A stretch of 42,427 bases of DNA, taken from the NCBI GenBank assembly GCA_033763575.1, contig JANRKF010000015.1, positions 1 to 42,427 of the forward strand, written 5' to 3'. This document shows, one piece after another, positions 15,209 through 23,447 of this stretch. The position numbers and the translations under genes are program-made. Below the pieces are notes generated by a model. That model had not been told where the DNA came from, searched no databases, and was given only the letters and a program-made list of their open reading frames with translations. Source of the DNA: JANRKF01 sp033763575 (GTDB taxonomy: Bacteria > Pseudomonadota > Alphaproteobacteria > Rickettsiales > SXRF01). The stretch's first letter is position 1. Every line of letters begins with the position of its first letter.

Positions 15209-16382
15209 TACCGACGAACGCCTTACCGCCTGCACCATCCTTGTCGTGGAAGATGATCGGGTGAATGCCGAGATCATCGGACAGCATCTGCAGCATGCCG
15301 GGTATCAACATATATTCTTTGCCAAGAACGGCCGCATCGCCATTGAAATGACGCTTGAACTGCGCCCCGATCTTGTCATCCTAGATATGGTCATGCCGGA
15401 AATGGACGGTTTCGAATATTGCCAGAAAATACGCGCCATGCCCGCTTTCGCCGCCATGCCGATTCTGGTGCAGACCGGGCTGGAGCGGCAGGATTACAAG
15501 CTGCGCGCCTTCACCATGGGCGCATCGGACTATATCACCAAACCCGTGCATGGCGAGGAGCTGGCGGCACGCGTGCGGGCACACCTGCTGAATAAAATAT
15601 TATTTGAAGAAGTCTCCGCACGCGAACGGAAGATGCGGGAAGAATTGCGCGCCGCCCAGGCGATGCAGGAACGGCTGATGCCCTCTGCCGAACAGCTCGG
15701 TACGCTGCAGCAACAATATACGCTCGATATTGCCGGCCATTTTGAATCCTCTTCCGAAATGGGAGGTGATTACTGGGGCGCGCATATGCTGGGCAAACAA
15801 CGCATGGCGCTGTATATGCTCGACTTCTCCGGGCACGGCACCGCCGCCGCCATCAATGTTTTCCGCATCCATACGCTGATGCAGGAACTCACCGCCCATG
15901 CGAACGAACCGGGGGATTTTGTGACCCTGCTGAATCGTCACCTCCACCCGTTGATTGAGCGCAGCCAGTTCGCCACGTTTTTTTACGGCGTCATAGACAT
16001 TGAGGCGAACAGCCTGGAATATGCCGCCGCCGCCGCCCCGCCGGTGTTAATGTACCGCCGCAAGGAGCAGCATCCGGAATGGCTGCAGGTGGACGGCATA
16101 CCGCTCGGCGTTCTCAGCAATGCCAGCTACGAAACGATCGTCACCGCTTTCGGCCCCGGCGATGTGCTGGTTGCCTTTAGCGACTGCATGATCGAAACCC
16201 CCGGCAGCAATGGCGAAGTGATCTGTCACAACATGATAAAAGACTGCACAGAAGGCGCACTCAGCGCTCCTGCCGCCAACCCGGCGCAAAATATATTGCA
16301 GCATTCGCTGGAGATGTTCCGCGCCCATAGCAGCGCGCCGCTGCGCGATGACCTGACGATGAGCGTGTATTACAGGAAATAA
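15201..16382 (+). CDS. Response regulator with PP2C (RsbU/SpoIIE-type) phosphatase
   Basis: 393-residue protein. The receiver domain (12-125) has acidic residues E17-D18-D19, phosphoacceptor D62 (LVILDMVMPEMDG) and K114 (YITKP). A coiled linker near 132-165 (RERKMREELRAAQAMQERL) is followed by a SpoIIE phosphatase domain with GGDYW (188-192), MLDFSGHGTAAA (D208) and the C-terminal RDDLTM. It probably dephosphorylates the STAS protein on receipt of a two-component signal, closing the partner-switching circuit. The cognate sensor kinase is not in the window. Confidence 0.92.
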   Translation: MADTDERLTACTILVVEDDRVNAEIIGQHLQHAGYQHIFFAKNGRIAIEMTLELRPDLVILDMVMPEMDGFEYCQKIRAMPAFAAMPILVQTGLERQDYKLRAFTMGASDYITKPVHGEELAARVRAHLLNKILFEEVSARERKMREELRAAQAMQERLMPSAEQLGTLQQQYTLDIAGHFESSSEMGGDYWGAHMLGKQRMALYMLDFSGHGTAAAINVFRIHTLMQELTAHANEPGDFVTLLNRHLHPLIERSQFATFFYGVIDIEANSLEYAAAAAPPVLMYRRKEQHPEWLQVDGIPLGVLSNASYETIVTAFGPGDVLVAFSDCMIETPGSNGEVICHNMIKDCTEGALSAPAANPAQNILQHSLEMFRAHSSAPLRDDLTMSVYYRK

Positions 16383-16390
16383 GGCGGAAA

Positions 16391-17548
16391 TTATTCGCCG
16401 GTAATCCAGCCGCCGCCCAGCAAACGCTCACCGGAATAAACCACGCAGGCCTGCCCCGGCGATACCGCCGCCTGCGGCTCGGCGAGGGTGACGCGGGCGC
16501 GGTTGCCCTCGAGTTTTTCAATGCTGGCAGGCTGCGCAGGCTGCGCGGAACGGAGCTTTACAGTAAGAACAGGGGAACTGAGGAATTGAGAAATTGAGGA
16601 ATTCTTTTCGTCATTTCGCCAGTTCTTCAGTTCTTCAATTCCACTTTCTAACCAATTACACTCCCGAATAATAAAGCTTTGCTTTAACAGATGCTCCTTG
16701 CCGCCGACAATCACCTGTTTTTTTGCGGCATCGAGCCTGATGACATAGAGCGGTTCCTCGGTACCCCCCACCCCTATACCGCGACGCTGGCCGACGGTAT
16801 AGTTGATGATGCCTTCATGCCGCCCCAGCACCGTGCCGTCCACATGCACAATATCACCCGGATCAAGCGCGCCGGGCCGCAGTTTCTCAATCACTTTCGC
16901 ATACCCCCCGGAGGGTACAAAGCAAATATCCTGCGAATCGGGCTTATCGGCGACCTGCAGGCCAAAACGGGCGGCCAGCGCCCGCGTTTCATCCTTGCTT
17001 TTTAAATGCCCCAGCGGAAAACGCAGGAAATCGAGCTGCTCCTGCGTGGTGGCAAACAGGAAATAGCTCTGGTCACGCGAGGGATCGGCCGCCCGCAGCA
17101 TGATACCCCGCCCCCCACTCTCCTCGCGCTGCACATAATGGCCGGTCGCCATGCAATCCGCACCCAGCTCCCGCGCCGTTTGCAGCAGATCTTTGAACTT
17201 GACCGACTGGTTGCATTTCACACACGGAATCGGCGTTTCCCCGGCAAGGTAGGAATCGACGAAATCATCCATCACCGCTTCCTTGAATTTATTCTCATAG
17301 TTGAGCACATAATGCGGGATGCCGAGGCTGTCGGCCACCCGCCGCGCATCGTGAATATCCTGCCCGGCGCAGCAGGCGCCCTTCTTATTCACCATCGCGC
17401 CATGGTCATATAATTGCAGCGTGATGCCCACCACATCGTAGCCCTGTTCCTTCAAAAGCGCCGCCACCGCCGACGAATCAACGCCGCCCGACATGGCTAC
17501 CACCACGCGGGTCTCGGAAGGTTTTTTATGAGGAACCAATGTCTGCAT
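16391..17548 (-). CDS. mnmA: tRNA 2-thiouridylase MnmA with an in-frame repeat insertion
   Basis: Cytoplasmic enzyme that puts sulfur on U34 of Lys, Glu and Gln tRNAs. The 385 residues include the PP-loop SGGVDSS (20-26), the catalytic Cys region PIPCVKCN (C112) and the persulfide Cys in DSQDICF (C209). Between CNWLES and VLTVKLRS lies a 25-residue segment (about 302-326, GIEELKNWRNDEKN...) that normal MnmA proteins do not need. It is encoded by AATTGAGG-type repeats at 16576-16642. Convergent with the PP2C gene (8-bp gap). Confidence 0.95.
   Translation of the reverse strand: MQTLVPHKKPSETRVVVAMSGGVDSSAVAALLKEQGYDVVGITLQLYDHGAMVNKKGACCAGQDIHDARRVADSLGIPHYVLNYENKFKEAVMDDFVDSYLAGETPIPCVKCNQSVKFKDLLQTARELGADCMATGHYVQREESGGRGIMLRAADPSRDQSYFLFATTQEQLDFLRFPLGHLKSKDETRALAARFGLQVADKPDSQDICFVPSGGYAKVIEKLRPGALDPGDIVHVDGTVLGRHEGIINYTVGQRRGIGVGGTEEPLYVIRLDAAKKQVIVGGKEHLLKQSFIIRECNWLESGIEELKNWRNDEKNSSISQFLSSPVLTVKLRSAQPAQPASIEKLEGNRARVTLAEPQAAVSPGQACVVYSGERLLGGGWITGE
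16576..16642. repeat. In-frame AATTGAGG-type inverted repeat inside mnmA
   Basis: The left arm 16576-16603 contains three 8-bp units (AACTGAGG, AATTGAGA, AATTGAGG). The right arm 16619-16642 in reverse complement reads AATTGAAG, AACTGAAG, AACTGG. The arms are imperfect inverted copies around a 15-bp spacer. The whole element lies in frame within mnmA. Confidence 0.7.
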
Positions 17549-17614
17549 GCGGCTTATATACCGCGCCTAAGCCCCGTCCGGCAAGCGTTTCCTTGGTTTC
17601 TACCTATCCGCCTG

Positions 17615-20600
17615 TTATTGCCGGATTATCTGGGTGGGGCAGTGAGCGCCGCTTTTATCGCGGGTGCAGTTGAGGTCGTAGGCGCCGGGCCAGCTCGATT
17701 TCCCGAAGACGAAATACCCCCCGGTGGGATTGACGCCGCTGCTCAGGATCAGGTCGGTTTTGCTGTCTTTGTTCATATCGGCGGCACCCTGGATAATCAT
17801 GCTGTCGCTGGCCACCGCGCCCATGATCTTGATGCCCCCGGTGCCGTCGAACGTATAATCGCCGAAGAAATCCTTCTCCAGGCTGGGCGTGGTGCCCCAG
17901 CTCGCCGGCTGGTAAAGCACATAGCTCATCCCGGCATTGCTGCGCTGGGTGCCGGTGGCGGTGGTTTCAACGATGAAGGTGGTGCCGGAAATGCTGAAAT
18001 AGGGATCGTCGCCCCGGCGCGAGAGGATGATGTCGGCCTTGCCATCGTTGTTGACATCGCCAAACGCGATCTGTGGGATAATCGCGGCGTCCTGCCAGCT
18101 CGGCGCGCTGGCGGTTAAATCGAACTGAATGTCGTAATTGGCATCGAGATCGCTGGTGGCGGGAGAACTGCGCCCGAAATAGCTATACACATATTCCTGG
18201 CTGGTGGAGTTGTTCTTGAGATAAATCAGGGCATCGTCATAGCCGTCGCTGTTGATGTCCCTGCACTCCATGGCCTTTACGTCGTAGGGCGCGGGGTTGG
18301 CGGTGCTGGTGTTGAAGCTGAGCATCACCGCCGCGCTGGGGTCGATCAGCCCGCTGGAATGCGCCCAGCTCGCCGCGCCGACTTTCAGATAGAAACGCTG
18401 CGGCGTGATGGTCGCCGAGCCGGTGAGCACGCCGGGCAATACGAGATCCTGATAGGCGTCGCCGTTCACGTTGCAGATGGCCGATAGCCTGCGGCCCAGC
18501 GTGGAAGCCGCCGCGCTGCCATAGGAGACGTCGCCGTTAGTGGTGTTGGGCGTGGCGACATTGAAATACACGCCGTTCGCGCCATCGAGAAACGCGGTGT
18601 TGAGCGTGATGTTCGACCAGCTGGAGGATTTGCCGTAAATGACGCCCTGCGCCCAGTCGCTCGAACCCGAGGCATCGAAGGGCAGGGCAATATCGTCATA
18701 GCCGTCGCCGTTCACATCGCCCACCGAAACATGCGAAGTGACGCTGTTATTCAGGTTTTTAATCAGGAACCCGGTGCTGCCCGAAAGGCTGGAGATGCTG
18801 ACGCTCGACGCCCAGGCCGACTTACCGAACAGCACGGCGTAGGCGTTGTCGGTGGTGGCGGTCGGCACGCCGCCGGCGATGACGTCGTCATAGCCGTCGC
18901 CATTCACATCACCGACCGAAACATTGGTGCCGAAGCCGCTCACATTTTCGGTTCCCTTGGTGATGGTGAAGCCGGTGTTCCCATCCACGCCGGAGCTGGT
19001 ATAGGCGGTGTTGGGCTTCGGCCAGTTATTTTTTTTGCCGAAAATCACCCGCACCAGGTTTTGCTGCGCGATGCCGTAAATCAGGTCCTGATAACCGTCG
19101 CCATTGACATCGCCGAACGCCGCCGAAGCCGACGCGCTGCCGCTGCCGCCGCCATCAACCCGGAAATCGCGGAACGATTTCACATCGTCGCCATACGCGC
19201 AAATATTCTTGCTGTTTTTATCGACCCATACGATGTCGTCGAAGGTGGCGGTAGCAAGTGTGTTGACAAGGCCGGTGGCGGTGAAGCTCGTGACCTGCGA
19301 ACCGTTATAAAACGCGTTGTTCAGCGTTGCGGCATCGGTATTGCCGGTCTTGATGCGGCTGGAAAGCGCGGCTCCCTGAATACCCACCGCGCCCTGCCCG
19401 TCCTTGCCGTAGGAAAGGAGCGCCGCCATCGCATAATCATAGGTGCCGGTGGCAAACGTGCTGCTGTTGGAAAGTGCCAGCGCGCCCTGCAAATTATTGC
19501 TTTGCAGCGCCAGGCAACCGCTGCTCACCGTGGTGCGGCTATCGACCATATAAACCATGCGCCGCCCGTAGCCGTCGATGCCGACTTCATCCGGCAGGCC
19601 AAGCGTTTTGGTCGGCACGCCGCCCGCCACCAGGGGATTGCGGAAGTTGAGGCTGCTGGTGCCGCTGGCGCTGGCCGTGCGGTTCATGGTAAGCGCGGTG
19701 CTGGAGGTGATGCCCTGCACCCATGTCAGATTCGAGGACGAGGTTTGGATGCCGGTGCCGCTCACCAGCCAGTTTTTGGCAAGCCCACTGGTGGTGCCGC
19801 CGGTGAGCGCGGTGGTATCGACCGTGCGGGTGAAGCTGACGGCGGTGGCGGCGGTGGTGAAATGGGTGGTGGGGATGACGCTGTAATCGGTGGGCACGGC
19901 AAGCTCCACGCCATACGCCGCCGCGCCGAACCCGGCGGTGATGTCGGAAGGATATGGACGCCGCTGGTTGACGGCCATGAACTGCCGGGTCGCCGCCTCG
20001 ATTTTTCCCATGCGCTCCATGGTGATGCGGGCTTTTTCGACATCGTCACCCGCGCCGCCCGGCAGTGTCGCCGCCAATATCAGCGCCCCCACCGTGAGGA
20101 TGATGGAAAGCTGGATGAGCGAGAAGCCGGCGCCACGTCCCCCTCCACCCACTTCGCCGTTTTTAACTGCCGCAAGCAGCGCTTGTTGCGCTTGTTTAAA
20201 TATTTCTTCCGGATTCAACCCAAGACATTTCAGTATTTCTGCGCATTTTTCACGTGATGGTGAAAGTGCAAGATCAAACCTCTTAAGCCACTGCAGAGCT
20301 TTAGGGCCTAAATTTGCATCCCCAGGGCCTAAATTTGCATCCCCAAAGATCTCGGTGATAACATTATTACGGCATTTTTTTACTTCAACACGCGGATGAG
20401 CTCTCCATATCTCTGTCAATTCTGGAAGTTCTTGATCCGGATATTCGGCTTGGAAACGCTCACGTACTTCCCCCCCCAACTTCTCTTGTAAGCAACCTAT
20501 AATAAAGCGTTTCTCCTGCGGATAAAAACTGGCAGTAAACGCTTTTAGCGGCGGGAGTTTGTCAGCCTCCGCCTGAAGGAGTTCAAATCCAGTCTGGACA

Positions 20601-20842
20601 TTCCTGTTATGTTGCTCCGCATTGATTCCAACCGCCTCCAAGATATCAAAAAAATGATCCGACGAAATCCCTCTGTTATTTCTTAGACGCAAGATAGCCA
20701 TGTTTTGCGTTACTGAAAACGATTCGTCGTCAATCTTCTTTTTCTGAAAAGAAAGTAGTCGCTTGAAGCATTCCATCACTTTTGCTTCATCATCAGTATT
20801 AAAACATCGCTCTAATCGTTTCATATCCTCACCATTTGACAA
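17615..20842 (-). CDS. Large pilin-like FG-GAP (beta-propeller) protein with an unusual N-terminal domain
   Basis: 1075 residues. Residues 1-230 form a charged, helical, relatively AT-rich domain with no recognised family. A prepilin-type segment follows, GAGFSLIQLSIILTVGALIL (cleavage expected between G239 and F240; position +5 is Gln instead of the usual Glu). Seven FG-GAP-type calcium loops (DVNGDGYQDL, DVNGDGYDDV, DINSDGYDDA, DVNNDGKADI and relatives) suggest an extracellular beta-propeller. A leader of 239 residues is far beyond normal prepilins. A GTG at 20152 would give a usual short leader but has no ribosome binding site, so a fusion or mis-start is possible. Confidence 0.75.
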   Translation of the reverse strand: MSNGEDMKRLERCFNTDDEAKVMECFKRLLSFQKKKIDDESFSVTQNMAILRLRNNRGISSDHFFDILEAVGINAEQHNRNVQTGFELLQAEADKLPPLKAFTASFYPQEKRFIIGCLQEKLGGEVRERFQAEYPDQELPELTEIWRAHPRVEVKKCRNNVITEIFGDANLGPGDANLGPKALQWLKRFDLALSPSREKCAEILKCLGLNPEEIFKQAQQALLAAVKNGEVGGGGRGAGFSLIQLSIILTVGALILAATLPGGAGDDVEKARITMERMGKIEAATRQFMAVNQRRPYPSDITAGFGAAAYGVELAVPTDYSVIPTTHFTTAATAVSFTRTVDTTALTGGTTSGLAKNWLVSGTGIQTSSSNLTWVQGITSSTALTMNRTASASGTSSLNFRNPLVAGGVPTKTLGLPDEVGIDGYGRRMVYMVDSRTTVSSGCLALQSNNLQGALALSNSSTFATGTYDYAMAALLSYGKDGQGAVGIQGAALSSRIKTGNTDAATLNNAFYNGSQVTSFTATGLVNTLATATFDDIVWVDKNSKNICAYGDDVKSFRDFRVDGGGSGSASASAAFGDVNGDGYQDLIYGIAQQNLVRVIFGKKNNWPKPNTAYTSSGVDGNTGFTITKGTENVSGFGTNVSVGDVNGDGYDDVIAGGVPTATTDNAYAVLFGKSAWASSVSISSLSGSTGFLIKNLNNSVTSHVSVGDVNGDGYDDIALPFDASGSSDWAQGVIYGKSSSWSNITLNTAFLDGANGVYFNVATPNTTNGDVSYGSAAASTLGRRLSAICNVNGDAYQDLVLPGVLTGSATITPQRFYLKVGAASWAHSSGLIDPSAAVMLSFNTSTANPAPYDVKAMECRDINSDGYDDALIYLKNNSTSQEYVYSYFGRSSPATSDLDANYDIQFDLTASAPSWQDAAIIPQIAFGDVNNDGKADIILSRRGDDPYFSISGTTFIVETTATGTQRSNAGMSYVLYQPASWGTTPSLEKDFFGDYTFDGTGGIKIMGAVASDSMIIQGAADMNKDSKTDLILSSGVNPTGGYFVFGKSSWPGAYDLNCTRDKSGAHCPTQIIRQ
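20304..20345 (-). repeat. Perfect 21-bp tandem duplication
   Basis: Positions 20304-20324 and 20325-20345 are identical. In the overlapping protein they encode two consecutive GDANLGP units (residues 167-180). The lack of divergence suggests a recent duplication in the N-terminal domain of the FG-GAP protein. Confidence 0.9.
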
Positions 20843-20869
20843 GTCATCCCTTTAGTATATCAGGAAGCC

Positions 20870-21983
20870 ATGAAAGCGGAAATCGAAACATTATACAGGA
20901 ACATCCAAAAGTCGCAGGAACTTTTGAGGAGGTATCTTTGACTGGGATGCCGCAAACCGCCGCCTGGAGGAGCTAACCTCGCTTTCCGAAGACCCGAAGC
21001 TGTGGGACGACGCCAAGGCCGCGCAAGCGCTCATGCGCGAAAAGAACCAGATCGAGAGCCTGATCGGCAATTATAACCGGCTCGATGCCGAAGCAAAAAA
21101 CAACCTCGAACTGGCCGAAATGGCCGAGGCTGAAAACGACGCCGCGCTGGTGGCCGAAGCCGAGGCGGCGCTCGTTGCAGTCGCCGAGGAGCTGCACAAT
21201 CTGGAAACCGATTCGCTGCTTTCCGGCGAGGCCGACCATTACGATTGTTTCTTAGAGATCAACTCCGGCGCGGGCGGCACGGAATCGCAGGACTGGGCGA
21301 GCATCCTCATGCGGATGTACCTGCGCTGGGCGCAACGCCGCGGCTTCAAAACCGACATCGTCGATGAGAACGAGGGCGAGGAAGCGGGCATCAAATCCGC
21401 CACCATCAAAATCAGCGGGCATAACGCCTATGGCTGGGCGAAAACCGAAAGCGGCGTGCACCGCCTCGTGCGCATCTCGCCGTTCGATTCCAACGCCCGC
21501 CGCCACACCAGCTTCGCCGGCGTGTGGGTCTATCCGAATATCGACGACACCATCAATATCGAGGTGAAGGAATCCGACCTGAAAATCGATACGATGCGCT
21601 CCGGCGGCGCAGGCGGCCAGCACGTGAATAAAACCGAATCCGCCGTGCGCTTCACCCACCTTCCCACCGGCATCGTGGTGAAATGCCAGGCAGGCCGCAG
21701 CCAGCACGCCAACCGCGCCGAGGCGATGAATATGCTGAAAGCAAGGCTATACGAGCGCGAACTCCGCATCCGCGAGGAAAAAGCCGATGCGCTGAACGCC
21801 CAGAAAACCGACAACGCATGGGGCCACCAGATTCGCTCCTATGTGCTGCACCCTTATCAAATGGTCAAAGACCTCCGTACCGATGTGGAAACCTCCGACA
21901 CCGCAGGCGTGCTCGACGGCAAGCTCGACGCCTTCATCAGCGCTGCACTGGCGGACCGGGTGAAGGGCAAGGGGGAGAATTAG
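20870..21983 (+). CDS. prfB: Peptide chain release factor 2, with programmed +1 frameshift
   Basis: Release factor for UGA and UAA codons. The first 23 codons (20870-20938) end at an in-frame TGA (20939-20941). A +1 shift continues from 20940 to the TAG at 21981-21983, giving 370 residues, close to the usual length. RF2 marks are the codon-recognition tripeptide in RISPFDSNARRHTSF and the peptidyl-release motif GGAGGQHVNKTESAVR. AGGA precedes the ATG. The shift is autoregulatory: scarce RF2 favours frameshifting at the TGA. Confidence 0.95.
20927..20941 (+). promoter_or_regulatory. prfB recoding signal
   Basis: AGGAGG (20927-20932) acts as an internal Shine-Dalgarno element, followed by TAT, the slippery CTT (20936-20938), the TGA stop and a C. 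The arrangement and three-base spacing match the classic bacterial prfB frameshift site. Confidence 0.95.
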
Positions 21984-22070
21984 AATCCTGCAACTTTCTT
22001 CGATGATACCGACTTGCCTCGCCGCCCCATGTCGTGTAGTGTCCATAAAAAAACAACGGAAGGACAGTTT

Positions 22071-22346
22071 ATGCATCTCATGATTCTTGCTACCGTGGTG
22101 GTGGCCGCTCTCGGGTTCGTGGCCCTGCATTTCGCGCTCACCCATAAAACGGCGGAGCTGCGTGTGGCCGGCTGGGTGCTGGTGATCGGCGCCCTCGTCA
22201 ATAGCTTTTTCTTCTTCTATTATCCCGAATCCCCGCCGCAGGGATATGGCGCGCCCCTTGGTAATTACGCCGCTCCCGGCCACACCCCCGGCAAACAATG
22301 CCACGGGAAATGGAAAGAACACACCAAACAACCATCTGATAAATAA
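22071..22346 (+). CDS. Small membrane protein of unknown function
   Basis: 91-residue protein with two hydrophobic helices (about 3-22 and 33-50) and a Pro/Gly-rich polar tail (ESPPQGYGAPLGNYAAPGHT). The ATG at 22071 follows GGAAGGA at good spacing. An earlier in-frame TTG at 22014 lacks such a site. No family recognised. Confidence 0.65.
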   Translation: MHLMILATVVVAALGFVALHFALTHKTAELRVAGWVLVIGALVNSFFFFYYPESPPQGYGAPLGNYAAPGHTPGKQCHGKWKEHTKQPSDK

Positions 22347-22392
22347 TATTTATATTGTTTATGACGGCATGGCCGCCCAAACCGGGGCAATG

Positions 22393-22436
22393 TTCACACA
22401 AATGTAACAAAAATATGGGATTATACGGGTTATAAT
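22393..22436 (+). promoter_or_regulatory. Candidate promoter of the first EF-hand gene
   Basis: A perfect TATAAT lies at 22431-22436. Upstream at 22393-22409 is TTCACACAAATGTAACA, which matches 14 of 17 bases of a motif at the same kind of place before the second EF-hand gene (23361-23377). A good -35 box is not visible, so an activator site is possible. Confidence 0.45.
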
Positions 22437-22489
22437 GACCTTATATCAACCCCATGGCCTCGCCGTGGTTTGCGTGAAAAGAGTATGTT

Positions 22490-23335
22490 ATGGCTGCCCC
22501 AATTGTTACCCCAACAACTCCTGAATTAGATGCTGATGCAATCTTTGGCCAGCCCGCTACCACTCCGGCGGCTACTACCCCAGCGGCCACCACTCCAGCT
22601 CCGGCGGCTGATGCTGCGGCACCCGCCGCAACGCCGCCCTCTGATGCGATAAAAACGCAAGTGCAAGGGTTACTTGCTCAACTCAAGACAATCGCAGCTC
22701 CAGAGACTGCAGATAAAGAAGCAGCGAAAACCGCCTTCAAAGTAGCATTGAACATAGCCACTGCGAATCTTGAAAATGATCAGCTCATTGAACTGCTGAA
22801 GCAAAAAGAAGAAGAAAATGCCAAAAGGAACCTCTATCAAATCCTGAAAGAAAACCAGCTGAACGGCGATGTGGACGCGAAACTCACTTCGCAGCAGAAA
22901 GTCGCGCTGGAAAGCGGCAGCGACTTTATTCCAAAAGGCTATGCAGCAGAGTATGACGCCAGCAAGCCTGAAGACATCGGTGCAACACTGGCGCGGATGG
23001 ATGCGAGCGGTGACGGGTTCGTTTCCAAGGAAGAATATGACGCCGCCGTAGCGCGGGTGGGTGGCATTGAAAAACTAAAGGAAATGATGGATAAGCAGGC
23101 GGGCAATGGTGACGGCACGCTGAGCGATGAAGAGATAGGCAACGCCCTTGCTAAATCACAGCAATATGGCCTGGATCGCAATGCGAAAGTAGATGTCTCG
23201 CAACTCAGTGATAAAGAAAGCGCCATCGCCCAGTTCAAAGCAACGGTGGGTATGGCAACGAACGTGGCAGGCCTACCCGAAGGCGGGTCGAACCTGCCTC
23301 AAAGCGCCCGTGGCATCCCTATACAACTGGCTTAA
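22490..23335 (+). CDS. EF-hand calcium-binding protein
   Basis: 281 residues. An N-terminal Ala/Pro/Thr-rich stretch (about 20-50) leads into a helical region. Two EF-hand loops follow: DASGDGFVSKEE (171-182) and a second at about 202-215 containing GNGDGTLSDEE. No signal peptide or membrane helix is visible, so any export would use another route. The C-terminal region (SQQYGLDRNAKVDVSQ...) recalls the end of the next gene's protein. The two genes look like a related pair with similar upstream motifs. Confidence 0.75.
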   Translation: MAAPIVTPTTPELDADAIFGQPATTPAATTPAATTPAPAADAAAPAATPPSDAIKTQVQGLLAQLKTIAAPETADKEAAKTAFKVALNIATANLENDQLIELLKQKEEENAKRNLYQILKENQLNGDVDAKLTSQQKVALESGSDFIPKGYAAEYDASKPEDIGATLARMDASGDGFVSKEEYDAAVARVGGIEKLKEMMDKQAGNGDGTLSDEEIGNALAKSQQYGLDRNAKVDVSQLSDKESAIAQFKATVGMATNVAGLPEGGSNLPQSARGIPIQLA

Positions 23336-23360
23336 TCCCCTCAAAAAAACCGCCCAACCC

Positions 23361-23392
23361 TTCACGAAATTGTAACATAACTCCGGTATAAT
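23361..23392 (+). promoter_or_regulatory. Candidate promoter of the ankyrin/EF-hand gene
   Basis: TTCACGAAATTGTAACA (23361-23377) is followed nine bases later by a perfect TATAAT (23387-23392). The 17-bp motif is shared with the region upstream of 22490, although there it lies 21 bases from its TATAAT, about one helical turn further. Confidence 0.45.
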
Positions 23393-23447
23393 GGAGGTGT
23401 GAACTTTTGCGCGCCGCACTCATGACGCGGCGGGAAGGAAGAGGAAT

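Noticed and set aside
18731..20257. 508-codon plus-strand open frame opposite the FG-GAP gene
   Set aside because: Repetitive His/Arg/Ala/Gly mirror frame. The minus strand has clear calcium-loop repeats and a prepilin-like segment.
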